Positions 6,445-13,795 of a DNA stretch of 16,651 bases are shown in pieces (the first letter of the stretch is position 1; the number at the start of each line of letters is the position of its first letter). Below the pieces are notes generated by a model. It ran no database searches and was not told where the DNA came from. It was given only the letters and a program-made list of their open reading frames with translations. Origin of the DNA: DATGHS01 sp035307785 (GTDB lineage: Bacteria > Planctomycetota > Planctomycetia > Gemmatales > Gemmataceae); NCBI GenBank assembly GCA_035307785.1, contig DATGHS010000107.1, positions 1 through 16,651 of the forward strand, given 5' to 3'. The position numbers and the translations under genes were made by a program.

Positions 6445-6939
6445 GAACAGCACTCCTTGATCCGAACTGCTCAACAACGGCTGCCTTGCCTCGCTCACCA
6501 TCCTGGTGAGCATTTCTTTTGGGCGCCGGTGAATTGTCGATGCGGGTTCGGTGGTGTCTTGCGATCCATCATTCGGCGGGGTTGTCGGGCGTCCCTGCTC
6601 GGCTCCACCATCTCGGTGAAGGCCCATGATCCTTTCGGCCTCCTTCCACAAGGAACTATGCGCGGTGGACCGGCAAAGAAAAACGGATTTGCCTGGAATT
6701 GGCCGATAGACGGCGGAACTTGGCCAAAATCTGTTGGCTGAGAAAACGTTAAGCGATGGCAGGGTCGAAGCAGTCGCGCGGATTGCGCGAACGGCAAATG
6801 TTGTGCGCCGGCATTTCCTTCACCAGACGGAAATGTTTTCGAATTCTGTGCAGAAGACCTGTTGCGCAAACGAGGGCGGTTGCGAACCCTCGCTTGCGCA
6901 TTGGGCCAAGCCCGGCATCCGTGGCCGGACGGGGGACGT
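6445..6939. other. 495-bp gap between the two lipoprotein genes
   Basis: I see no convincing gene on either strand. It contains the hairpin GCTCACCA-TCC-TGGTGAGC (6493-6511) about 50 nt upstream of the lipoprotein start, which would sit in its 5' leader. The minus-strand frame of the lipoprotein stays open upstream to 6651 and even has a purine-rich AAGGAGG-like stretch before an ATG at 6627. A product starting there would bury the signal peptide internally, so this is judged non-coding leader. No clear promoter was found. Confidence 0.5.
6493..6511. other. Short hairpin in the leader of the Cys-rich lipoprotein
   Basis: The perfect 8-bp stem GCTCACCA / TGGTGAGC has a 3-nt loop. On the plus strand it is followed by ATTTCTTTT, so it could act as a weak plus-strand terminator. 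On the minus strand it lies in the 5' leader of the lipoprotein gene and has no U-tract. Confidence 0.5.
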
Positions 6940-7125
6940 TTAGGGGCAGCACGGCGGCGGCGGACAGCATCCGGCCGAAACCTGCATTGGCGGCAGGTAC
7001 GCCTGCTGCGGACAGCACCTTGGCTCCGGTGGACAATGCCGGTACGCGCGCCGTTCGTGCAGGCATCCAACCGACGCGAACAGAGACACCAACAAAAAAC
7101 CCAGGAGCAAAAAACGCATCCTCAT
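6940..7125 (-). CDS. Very small Cys/Pro-rich lipoprotein
   Basis: This encodes 61 residues from the ATG at 7125, with a strong Shine-Dalgarno GAGGAGG 8 nt upstream on its strand. The signal peptide is M-R-M-R-F-L-L-L-G-F-L-L-V-S-L-F-A-S-V-G-C, with lipidation expected at Cys21. The mature 41 residues are rich in Cys and Pro: HCPPEPRCCPQQ, AGCCPPPPCCP, ending at TAA. It lies upstream of the other Cys-rich lipoprotein on the same strand and resembles it in design but not in alignable sequence. The function is unknown. The start and RBS are good; the small size is the main reason for caution. Confidence 0.7.
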   Translation of the reverse strand: MRMRFLLLGFLLVSLFASVGCLHERRAYRHCPPEPRCCPQQAYLPPMQVSAGCCPPPPCCP

Positions 7126-7512
7126 GAAACAAGCCTCCTCTCAAGCGTGTTCGGGAAGCCCCTTGCAAAAACAGCGCCGGCCGTTTGCGCGGGATAAACG
7201 CGGGAGGTGTTTATCCCCGTTGCGCAGGAAAGAAAAATTCTTTCAGAATAACCGGGCTTATTGCCGATGTTGCTTCCTTCATTCCCAGCGTAAGTTCGTT
7301 GCAGGAAACAAACAATATCCGTTCGCCGCAATCCGGAGAGTTAAATCAATCCGGAGAACTGCTTGTAGCTGCTGGGAAAAGCAGTCCGGTTATGACGATT
7401 GTTCAGGAGATACGACGGAGCGCTTCCGCTGTCCAATCCCCGGTGCGCGTGCTAAACTTCCCCAGACACCAGAACGTGTTGTGCCGGCGCGACTTCCCGC
7501 TCGAAAGCCCTC
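7126..7512. other. 387-bp divergent gap (lipoprotein / UbiB kinase)
   Basis: No gene is seen. It holds the GGGATAAAC/GTTTATCCC hairpin (7191-7217), an A/T-rich hairpin GAAAGAA-AAA-TTCTTTC at about 7229-7245, and an 11-nt direct repeat CAATCCGGAGA at 7329 and 7347 (18-nt period), which could be an operator but is unproven. Both flanking genes must have their promoters here. I could not assign -35/-10 boxes. Confidence 0.5.
7191..7217. repeat. Hairpin sharing its core with the 6094-6153 element
   Basis: GGGATAAAC (7191-7199) and GTTTATCCC (7209-7217) form a perfect 9-bp stem around GCGGGAGGT. Outer GCGC bases (7187-7190 and 7222-7225) can extend it past a bulge. The same 9-mers, and the 11-mer GTTTATCCCCG, occur at 6108-6139. 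The two lipoprotein genes are thus flanked on both sides by members of one repeat family. Confidence 0.75.
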
Positions 7513-9165
7513 ATGAGAATCACGTCGATCCCGCAACTCGCCCGCAATGCCAACCGCGTGCGTGAAATCCTGAGCGTGCTGAGCCGTTATGGCCTGGCCG
7601 ACTGGATTAGCCGGCTGAATCTCGGTCTGGCCAAGGGCATTTTTCGCGGGGCTGAGGGCCGGCTCGCCGATCTGACCACCGAAGCCCGCATTCGTCTGGC
7701 GCTGACCGACCTGGGCACGACGTTCATCAAGTTTGGCCAGATCATGAGCACGCGGGCCGACGTCGTGGGCATGCCGCTGGCGCTGGAGTTGGCGAAACTT
7801 CAGGCGCACGTACCGGCCGACCCTCCGGAAGTAGTACACCGGACCTTATTGAAGGAACTCGGCCGCCCCGCCGGTGAGGTTTTTGCGACGTTCGATGAGG
7901 TGCCGCTGGCGTCGGCTTCCATCGCCCAGGTACACGTGGCGACGCTGCGGGACGGCCAATCCGTGGTCGTGAAAGTCCAGCATCCGGATATCGCCAAGCG
8001 CATTCACAACGATCTCGATATCCTTGCCGGTCTGGCGGAACTGGCGGAGAAGTATGTCGAAGAGTTTCGGCCTTATCAACCCAAAGCCATTACCGCGGAA
8101 TTCTCGCGTACGCTGCTGCGGGAACTCGACTTTAACCGGGAACTGCGCAACCTGCAGCGTTTCGTCAAGAACTTTGCCGAAGACAAGACCGTGCGCTTTC
8201 CCGTTCCGTTCCCGCAGCTGTCCACGGCGCGCGTGCTCGTGATGGAGCGGCTCAACGGCATCACTTTCGGCGAAATTCGCGCTTTGGAAGGCATTGTTGA
8301 ACGTGAAGAATTGGCCAAGCGCGGGGCACGTGTGTTTTTGGAGATGCTGTTCCGCGACGGCTTCTTTCATGCCGATCCGCACCCTGGTAACTTGTTGGTG
8401 CTGACCGACAGCAACATCGGTGTTCTCGACGTCGGCATGGTGGGCCAGCTCACGCCCAGCCTTCGCGAAGACATGGAAGACCTGCTGATCGGCCTGGGAC
8501 AGAATGATGCCGAGCGTCTGACCCTCACGCTGATGCGGTTGTGCGGCCGGGGCGGGGTGCGCGAGCCGGCCGGCTTCTCCTCCGATGTAGCCGATTTCCT
8601 GGGCTTCTACAGGGGCATGCCGCTCAACAAGATCAACATCAGCGGCGCGCTGACTGAGATGACCGACATTATTCGCCGGCACCATCTTATGCTGCCGGCT
8701 GACATTGCGATGCTGCTGCGCGTGTTGATTCTGCTGGAAGGCACGGCCCGGTTGCTCTACCCGCAATTCCAACTGATGGAGGTCATTGAGCCGTTCGAGG
8801 AGCGGATGATCCGCGAACGGCTTTCACCCAGGCACCAATGGCGGCGGCTGCGTCATTTTTTGGGAGACTGGCGCGACTTGGTTGTCCACTTGCCCAGCCA
8901 GATGCGCGACATGATTCAGCAAGCGCGCACGGGCCGGATTGAAGTGCAATTGCACCATCGCCATTTGGAAACGAGCGCCAACCGCCTGGTGGTCGGAATG
9001 ATCACCGCGGCGCTTTTGCTTGGCTCCAGTATCCTTTGGGCGCAGAAAGCGCCGCCGACCATTGCAGGCGTATCAGTCGTGGGCTCGCTTGGCTTCGGCA
9101 TTGCCGCGCTTTGCGCCGCGGGATTGATTCGCGGCATTGTGCGGTCCGGAAAACTGAATGATTGA
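7513..9165 (+). CDS. UbiB/ABC1 (AarF, ADCK-type) atypical protein kinase
   Basis: This encodes 550 residues from the ATG at 7513. Family motifs appear in order: KFGQ (residues 73-76, the defining KxGQ motif), the Ala-rich nucleotide loop ASASIAQVH (133-141), the Lys in VVVKVQHP (151-158), the catalytic-loop equivalent HADPHPGN (286-293), and the metal-binding LDVG (305-308) in place of the usual DFG. The last 62 residues hold two membrane helices (about 491-511 and 519-541), as in UbiB proteins that sit at the membrane. Members are ATPases needed for ubiquinone or other isoprenoid-lipid biosynthesis or transport, and act on membrane lipids rather than as classic protein kinases. No ubiquinone or menaquinone gene lies nearby, so the pathway is uncertain. 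The next gene starts more than 260 bp downstream, past a palindrome cluster. Confidence 0.92.
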   Translation: MRITSIPQLARNANRVREILSVLSRYGLADWISRLNLGLAKGIFRGAEGRLADLTTEARIRLALTDLGTTFIKFGQIMSTRADVVGMPLALELAKLQAHVPADPPEVVHRTLLKELGRPAGEVFATFDEVPLASASIAQVHVATLRDGQSVVVKVQHPDIAKRIHNDLDILAGLAELAEKYVEEFRPYQPKAITAEFSRTLLRELDFNRELRNLQRFVKNFAEDKTVRFPVPFPQLSTARVLVMERLNGITFGEIRALEGIVEREELAKRGARVFLEMLFRDGFFHADPHPGNLLVLTDSNIGVLDVGMVGQLTPSLREDMEDLLIGLGQNDAERLTLTLMRLCGRGGVREPAGFSSDVADFLGFYRGMPLNKINISGALTEMTDIIRRHHLMLPADIAMLLRVLILLEGTARLLYPQFQLMEVIEPFEERMIRERLSPRHQWRRLRHFLGDWRDLVVHLPSQMRDMIQQARTGRIEVQLHHRHLETSANRLVVGMITAALLLGSSILWAQKAPPTIAGVSVVGSLGFGIAALCAAGLIRGIVRSGKLND

Positions 9166-9270
9166 ATTCGTGGAAAAAACTCGCTCGGGCGGCGTCTTGC
9201 ATATATTGCTGCCGAACCAGCGCCCCGGAATACACTGACTTCCAGAAATCACGTCTTTGTCCTTGTTTCG

Positions 9271-9408
9271 TCCTCGTTCCCAAACTCTGTTTGGGAATGC
9301 ATTATCGCGAAACTCTGTTTCGCGAAACGAAGTTTCGCGGAAGCACGTTCCCAAACACCGTTTCGGAACGAGGAAAAGATTCGGAACGAGGAAGATTGGG
9401 AACGAGGT
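9271..9408. repeat. Cluster of AAAC-NNN-GTTT palindromes and GGAACGAGG direct repeats
   Basis: Palindromes in order: TTCCCAAAC-TCT-GTTTGGGAA (9277-9297), TCGCGAAAC-TCT-GTTTCGCGA (9305-9325), CGCGAAAC-GAA-GTTTCGCG (9321-9339, overlapping the previous one), and an imperfect CGTTCC...GGAACG (about 9346-9370). Three copies of GGAACGAGG follow (starting about 9365, 9383 and 9400), and the reverse complement CCTCGTTCC lies at the left end (9272-9280). The set fills most of the gap before the first paralogue gene. The paralogue's reading frame is open through it but is not coding there. Confidence 0.85.
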
Positions 9409-9428
9409 TGTTTACACGGAGTCAGGCT

Positions 9429-10763
9429 TTGAACCGATTCATTTTTTCTGGATTGGCACTATGCACATTCGCCCTGGCCGCGCCTGCACAGTCGCAATCG
9501 CCGCCGGTAGAAATGCTGATCCGCATGAACGTGCAGCCGATGCCCGAGCCGAAGCCGGCGTTGCGCTATCAGTTACTGCCGGAACTGCGGGAGATGAACC
9601 CCGGTAACCCGATTCCGAACTACCTGAAGTGCGTGCTGGAAGCGGAGGCATCCACGGAGCCGGATAACCTCAGCAAGTTCGCCTTGCAGCAGGCCGACCG
9701 GGCGGCCCGGCTCGACAAGGCTGACTGGCAGATTCTGCTGAGGGCCAAAACGGAGGGTGTGTACCTTCTTTTGCCCGATGTGCAAAAGATGCGGCAGCTA
9801 GCGGCCGCGCTGCAAATGCGCTTCCGCGTGGAAGTGAACCAGCGCCGCTTCGACGACGCCATTGTTACCGCCAAGACGATGTTTGCCATGTCGCGGCACA
9901 TGGGCGACCATCCCACGCTGATTGGCGAGCTGGTCGGCATCGCCATCGCTACCATCGCCATCGGCCCATTGGAAGAGATGCTCGAACAGCCGGGCTGTCC
10001 GAATCTGTATTGGGCGCTAACAAATCTGCCACATCCTTTCATTTCGACCGAACTGGGAATGCAAGGAGAGCGGATGCTCATTCAGGCGGAGCTGCAGGAT
10101 CTCGACGACGCGAGTCCAATGACGCCGGAGCAGATTAAGAAAGTGACCACTCGCATCGACAAACTGCGCGATCTGGAGGGCGGCAACAACAAAAAAAAGG
10201 AGAAGACGACCCGCGAATGGCTGAACGAGAAGGTGAAGGAGAAAGGCTATCTCGAGGCTTCGCGGGGCCGCTTGATTGAGTTTGGCATGTCTGAAGAACG
10301 GCTGAAAGAGTTTCCGGCCGAGCAGGTGGTGTTGCTGGATGCCAAACTCGATTACGAAATCCGCCGCGATGAGGCCATGAAACTGTTGAGCTTGCCGACC
10401 TGGATCGCCATCAACAAACTGGCCGCCGCTGAAGAAGCCATCAAGAAAGACAAGGACAAGAGCTTCTTCTACTTCTTGCTTCCTGCCATTATCAAAGTTC
10501 GTACGGCACAGGGGCGGCTGGAGCAGCGGTTGGCGCTCTTGCGTTGTGTCGAGGCGATTCGCATGTACGCTGCGGAGCACAAAGGGAAATTGCCCGAGAA
10601 GCTGGCGGACGTTAACGTGCCGCTGTCGATTGATCCGTTTACCGGCAAGCCCTTCCGCTACCAGCTCGACGGCGAAACGGCTCACTTGCGCGGCAGCCCG
10701 CCAAAAGGGCAAGAAAACATTCCTGTCTACAACTTGCACTACGAGATAACGGTTCAGAAATGA
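9429..10763 (+). CDS. Secreted planctomycete protein of unknown function, paralogue A
   Basis: This encodes 444 residues from the TTG at 9429, chosen because GGAG (9418-9421) sits 7 nt upstream and because it begins a clean signal peptide, NRFIFSGLALCTFALAAPAQS. The frame is open further upstream, but only through repeat DNA. Visible parts are a conserved N-terminal block (NVQPMPEPKPALRYQLLPEL), a helical middle with EQPGCPNLYWALTNLP (residues about 186-201), a lysine-rich stretch near 245-270, and a C-terminal block, RMYAAEHKGKLPEKL then DPFTGKPFRYQ. Many planctomycete exported proteins have a similar end, resembling the C-terminal region of type II secretion pseudopilins. Paralogue B follows and matches it in all these blocks. 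The function is unknown; location in the periplasm or envelope is inferred. It was probably duplicated in tandem. Confidence 0.8.
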   Translation: MNRFIFSGLALCTFALAAPAQSQSPPVEMLIRMNVQPMPEPKPALRYQLLPELREMNPGNPIPNYLKCVLEAEASTEPDNLSKFALQQADRAARLDKADWQILLRAKTEGVYLLLPDVQKMRQLAAALQMRFRVEVNQRRFDDAIVTAKTMFAMSRHMGDHPTLIGELVGIAIATIAIGPLEEMLEQPGCPNLYWALTNLPHPFISTELGMQGERMLIQAELQDLDDASPMTPEQIKKVTTRIDKLRDLEGGNNKKKEKTTREWLNEKVKEKGYLEASRGRLIEFGMSEERLKEFPAEQVVLLDAKLDYEIRRDEAMKLLSLPTWIAINKLAAAEEAIKKDKDKSFFYFLLPAIIKVRTAQGRLEQRLALLRCVEAIRMYAAEHKGKLPEKLADVNVPLSIDPFTGKPFRYQLDGETAHLRGSPPKGQENIPVYNLHYEITVQK

Positions 10764-10767
10764 AATA

Positions 10768-10844
10768 GACCCGCAGGGCTCGAAGACTCGCCCTGCGGCT
10801 TGGAACCGGAAAGCCGCAGGGCGAGTCTTCGAGCCCTGCGGGTC
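10768..10844. repeat. REPIN-like doublet with perfect 34-bp arms
   Basis: The arms 10768-10801 and 10811-10844 are exact reverse complements around the 9-nt loop GGAACCGGA. Each arm also folds alone (CCGCAGGGC-TCGAAGACTC-GCCCTGCGG). It occupies almost the whole gap between the two paralogues. It begins 4 nt after the first stop and ends directly against the purine-rich ribosome-binding stretch GGAGAGGA of the second gene. Confidence 0.95.
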
Positions 10845-10860
10845 GGAGAGGATTACGACA

Positions 10861-12216
10861 ATGACCGCCAGCCTGTTTCTCGCGCTCGCCTTCCTCCCCG
10901 CGCAACCGAACCCGGCCGAGCCTGTGGTACGCCTCACCGTGCAGCCCATGGCAGCGCCCAAGCCGGCGCTGAAGTACCAGCTGCTGCCGGAAGTGCGGGA
11001 GTTGGTGCCCGGCAACCCGTATCAGGGCTACATCAAGTGCTTCATGGAGCAGCGGAACTTCTATTTCAGCAAGGCCGCCGTTTCAGAGCGAACGAAGATT
11101 CTTTCAATGCCGCTGGACCAGTTGGCCAAGGAATACAAGGATTACCCTGGCAACCTCCGCTATGCCGACTACGCTGCCCGGCTCGACTCGCTCGACTGGC
11201 AACTCACGCAGCGCATTCAAAGCGAGGGCCTGGAATTTCATGCCGGCGAACTGCCGGCCTTGCGGGCCCTGGCCATCGCGCTCCAGGCCAGGTTACGCGT
11301 GCAGGCGGCGAATAAGAAATTTCCAGAGGCAATTGAAGGCGCAAAGGCCATGTTCAAGCTGGCCCGCGATTTGGGCGAGTATCCAGCTCCCGAGGCCAAC
11401 CTCTTCGGCATTTCGCTCGTTCACCTGGCGCTCGACACGTTCGAGGAAATGCTGCAACAACCCGGCTGTCCGAATCTCTATTGGGCGCTGACGGATTTGC
11501 CGTCGCCACTGGTTGAGCTGCGAAAGGGGCTGCAAGGATATGCGACACTGGTGAATAACGAGTTCAAGCCGCTGCGAAATGATGTCGTGATGACGGACAC
11601 GGAATTGGAGAAAGTGGTTTCGCGGCTATCGGGGATGAATGGCTTGGCGCGCGAACAGGCTGGCCGGCCGCCGTGGAATTGGCGCGCGGGGCTGGAGGAA
11701 CGCGTGAAAAGTGCGGATAACGTTCGCCTGGCTCGCGAGCGTCTGATTGCCGATGGTGTGGATAAAGCATTGGCCGCCAAATTTTCGCCGCTGCAAGTTA
11801 TCTTGCTCGATGAAAGGCGCGATTATGAACTTCGCCGCGATGAGCGCATGAAGCTGCTGTCGTTGACTCCTGGGGAAATCGACGCACTGCCGGTCGGGAA
11901 GACGGCGAAAGAAAGCTTGTTCCAGGATCTCCTGCCCGACGTGATGGGGCTTCGCCGCAGCCAGGCTCGCCTGGAGCAACGCATCGCCCTGTTTCGCGCG
12001 ATCGAGGCGCTGCGAATGTACGCCGCCGAGCATGGCGGCAAGTTTCCCGACACGCCGGCCGAGCTTACCCTGCCTTTTCCGACAGATCCAATGTCGGGCA
12101 AGCCTATCGTTTATGAACTGAGCAAGGGATCGGCCCATGTGCGCGGCGCCGCCCCGCACGGCGAGGAGAAGAACCCGGAATTCAACCTGCATTATGAAAT
12201 AACGATCAAGAAATAA
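10861..12216 (+). CDS. Secreted planctomycete protein of unknown function, paralogue B
   Basis: This encodes 451 residues from the ATG at 10861, with GGAGAGGA about 9 nt upstream. The signal peptide is short (TASLFLALAFLPAQPNPA). Blocks shared with paralogue A are TVQPMAAPKPALKYQLLPEV near the N-terminus, QQPGCPNLYWALTDLP at 199-214, DYELRRDERMKLLSL in the last third, and the C-terminal RMYAAEHGGKFPDTP, DPMSGKPIVYEL and FNLHYEITIKK. It has an insertion of about 25 residues after residue 65 that A lacks, while A has a lysine-rich stretch that B lacks. No catalytic motif is recognised. Tandem placement and shared architecture imply duplication followed by divergence; a related envelope role is inferred. 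If the two are co-transcribed, the 34-bp hairpin between them must be read through. Confidence 0.8.
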   Translation: MTASLFLALAFLPAQPNPAEPVVRLTVQPMAAPKPALKYQLLPEVRELVPGNPYQGYIKCFMEQRNFYFSKAAVSERTKILSMPLDQLAKEYKDYPGNLRYADYAARLDSLDWQLTQRIQSEGLEFHAGELPALRALAIALQARLRVQAANKKFPEAIEGAKAMFKLARDLGEYPAPEANLFGISLVHLALDTFEEMLQQPGCPNLYWALTDLPSPLVELRKGLQGYATLVNNEFKPLRNDVVMTDTELEKVVSRLSGMNGLAREQAGRPPWNWRAGLEERVKSADNVRLARERLIADGVDKALAAKFSPLQVILLDERRDYELRRDERMKLLSLTPGEIDALPVGKTAKESLFQDLLPDVMGLRRSQARLEQRIALFRAIEALRMYAAEHGGKFPDTPAELTLPFPTDPMSGKPIVYELSKGSAHVRGAAPHGEEKNPEFNLHYEITIKK

Positions 12217-12225
12217 TCCACAGCC

Positions 12226-12275
12226 GCTTGCGTTTCGCGCTTGCAGCCAAATGCCGGCGGGCGCGAAACGCAAGC
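12226..12275. repeat. Inverted repeat with perfect 15-bp arms
   Basis: GCTTGCGTTTCGCGC (12226-12240) pairs exactly with GCGCGAAACGCAAGC (12261-12275) around a 20-nt loop. It lies between paralogue B (stop at 12216) and the DUF1800 gene (start at 12291), both on the plus strand. Confidence 0.9.
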
Positions 12276-12290
12276 AGAAATAGGTGCCTC

Positions 12291-13769
12291 ATGCCCCCGC
12301 TCGAAAACATCGACCCTGCCGATGCCTGGAAGCCCTGGCGCCCATCGGATACTGACCGCTGGAGCCGCAAATGGGCTTCGCATTTGTACCGCCGGGCTGC
12401 TTTCGGCGCCAGCCGGCCGGAATTGATCGAGGCCGAGCGCCTCGGACCCGATGGCACTCTCGACCTGCTGCTCAAGGGCCGGCCCGAAGCGGCTGAGCTG
12501 GAAAAGCCCCTGGCCGACACAGGCCGCGTGGCCGCCGGGCGCGACGACAACGGCGAGCAATTGCGCGGCTGGTGGCTCTATTGCATGCTCCAGAGCAAGC
12601 ATCCGCTACGGGAAAAGATGACGCTGTTCTGGCACAATCATTTCGCCACCAGCATCGTGAAAGTGCAAAACGCGCTCTTGATGTTTCGCCAGAACTGGCT
12701 GCTGCGCACGCACGCTTTGGGGCACTTCGGGCCGATGCTCCAAGCCATCAACCGCGATGGGGCGATGCTGATCTGGCTCGATGCCAACAACAACGTGAAG
12801 GGCAAGCCGAACGAAAACTATGCCCGCGAATTGATGGAACTTTTCAGCCTGGGCGTGGGCCATTACACCGAAAAGGATATTCGCGAAGCGGCCAGGGCTT
12901 TTACCGGCTGGCACGTCAACGGCGAAGGCTTCCGCTTCAATGCGCGCGAGCACGACGACGGGCCGAAGAAGGTACTGGGCAAGACCGGCCCGTGGGACGG
13001 CGGCGACATTGTGCGCATCGTATTGGAGCAGCCCGCGGCGGCGCGCTTCCTTGTCCGCAAGCTTTACCACTACCTGATCAGCGAGCAGGCCGAACCGCCC
13101 GATTCCCTACTCGAGCCGCTTTGCGAAGCGTTTCGCAAGAGCGATTACGATATTGCCGCGCTGCTGAAAACGATGCTGTCCTCGCGGCTCTTCTATTCGG
13201 AGCATGCCTTCCGCCAGCGGGTGAAGAGCCCAGTGGAGTTCGTGCTGGGCGCGGTGCAAGCGGTTTACGGTCGCTTTTACGAAGACGATCCGGCCTACCG
13301 GCCGTTGCCGCAGCAGGTGCTGGTGCGCTGGCTGGACTCAATGGGCCAGAGCCTGTTCGCGCCGCCCAACGTGAAGGGCTGGCCGGGCGCGCTTACCTGG
13401 CTCAATACCTCCACGCTTCTGGAGCGCAATAACTTCGCGTCGGCTTTAGCCCTCGGCACGCTCTGGACCCAAGCCACCGCCGGCCAAGCCTTCGGCAAGC
13501 CGATGGTGCGCAGCAATTTCGCCGAAGAAGCGCCGCCGGCAAAGGCCTTCGATCCAGCGCGATTGCTGGCGGAAGCAAAAGCTAGCAAGCCCGAAGAGGT
13601 GATACACGCACTCCTGGAGTTGTATCTGCCCGGCGGCATCCGAGGTGAAGCGAAGGAAAAGCTGGTCGGATATTTCGGCGAAGGCAATCCCTCCGCTGCA
13701 GCACTAGAGCGGCGGGCGCGTGAGGTCGTGCACGCGATTCTGACGATGCCGGAATACCAGATGGCGTGA
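12291..13769 (+). CDS. DUF1800 family protein
   Basis: This encodes 492 residues from the ATG at 12291 (AGGTG about 6 nt upstream). An in-frame TTG upstream lies in the inverted repeat and is rejected. DUF1800 landmarks: WASHLYRRAAFGASRPEL (28-45), PLREKMTLFWHNHFATS (105-121), NYARELMELFSLGVGHYT (176-193), AARAFTGWHV (200-209), and a C-terminal VKGWPGALTWLNTSTLLER block followed by MPEYQMA. The biochemical role of the family is unknown. In planctomycetes and other bacteria it is typically encoded next to a DUF1501 protein, and the two probably work together in the envelope. Here the DUF1501 gene is downstream but separated by one extra gene and about 1.4 kb. No signal peptide is apparent on this protein. 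Confidence 0.9.
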   Translation: MPPLENIDPADAWKPWRPSDTDRWSRKWASHLYRRAAFGASRPELIEAERLGPDGTLDLLLKGRPEAAELEKPLADTGRVAAGRDDNGEQLRGWWLYCMLQSKHPLREKMTLFWHNHFATSIVKVQNALLMFRQNWLLRTHALGHFGPMLQAINRDGAMLIWLDANNNVKGKPNENYARELMELFSLGVGHYTEKDIREAARAFTGWHVNGEGFRFNAREHDDGPKKVLGKTGPWDGGDIVRIVLEQPAAARFLVRKLYHYLISEQAEPPDSLLEPLCEAFRKSDYDIAALLKTMLSSRLFYSEHAFRQRVKSPVEFVLGAVQAVYGRFYEDDPAYRPLPQQVLVRWLDSMGQSLFAPPNVKGWPGALTWLNTSTLLERNNFASALALGTLWTQATAGQAFGKPMVRSNFAEEAPPAKAFDPARLLAEAKASKPEEVIHALLELYLPGGIRGEAKEKLVGYFGEGNPSAAALERRAREVVHAILTMPEYQMA

Positions 13770-13795
13770 GTAGTCGCAGAGGTTCTATCGACAAT

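Noticed and set aside
6493..6519. Intrinsic terminator on the plus strand
   Set aside because: The stem is perfect but only 8 bp with a weak, interrupted T-tract, and no plus-strand gene ends nearby (tsaB ends 410 bp upstream, already followed by a strong hairpin).
6445..6651. Longer start for the Cys-rich lipoprotein
   Set aside because: An N-terminal extension would bury the lipoprotein signal. The ATG at 6444 has AAGGAG at good spacing.
7846..8772. Long minus-strand open frame opposite the UbiB gene
   Set aside because: The plus strand encodes all the UbiB motifs here; the antisense frame is low-complexity and repeats no known family.
9365..9408. GGAACGAGG repeats as a CRISPR array
   Set aside because: The repeats are only 9 nt, the spacing is 16-18 nt, and there are no unique spacers of normal length and no cas genes.
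9162..9428. N-terminal extension of paralogue A from a TTG at 9162
   Set aside because: It would translate a palindrome cluster and place the signal peptide in the middle of the protein. The TTG at 9429 has a Shine-Dalgarno and starts the signal peptide.
10017..11015. Long minus-strand open frame over the paralogue genes
   Set aside because: It crosses the end of one gene, the hairpin and the start of the next. Its product has no recognisable pattern, and both plus-strand genes show conserved blocks and RBSs. It is a high-G+C shadow frame.
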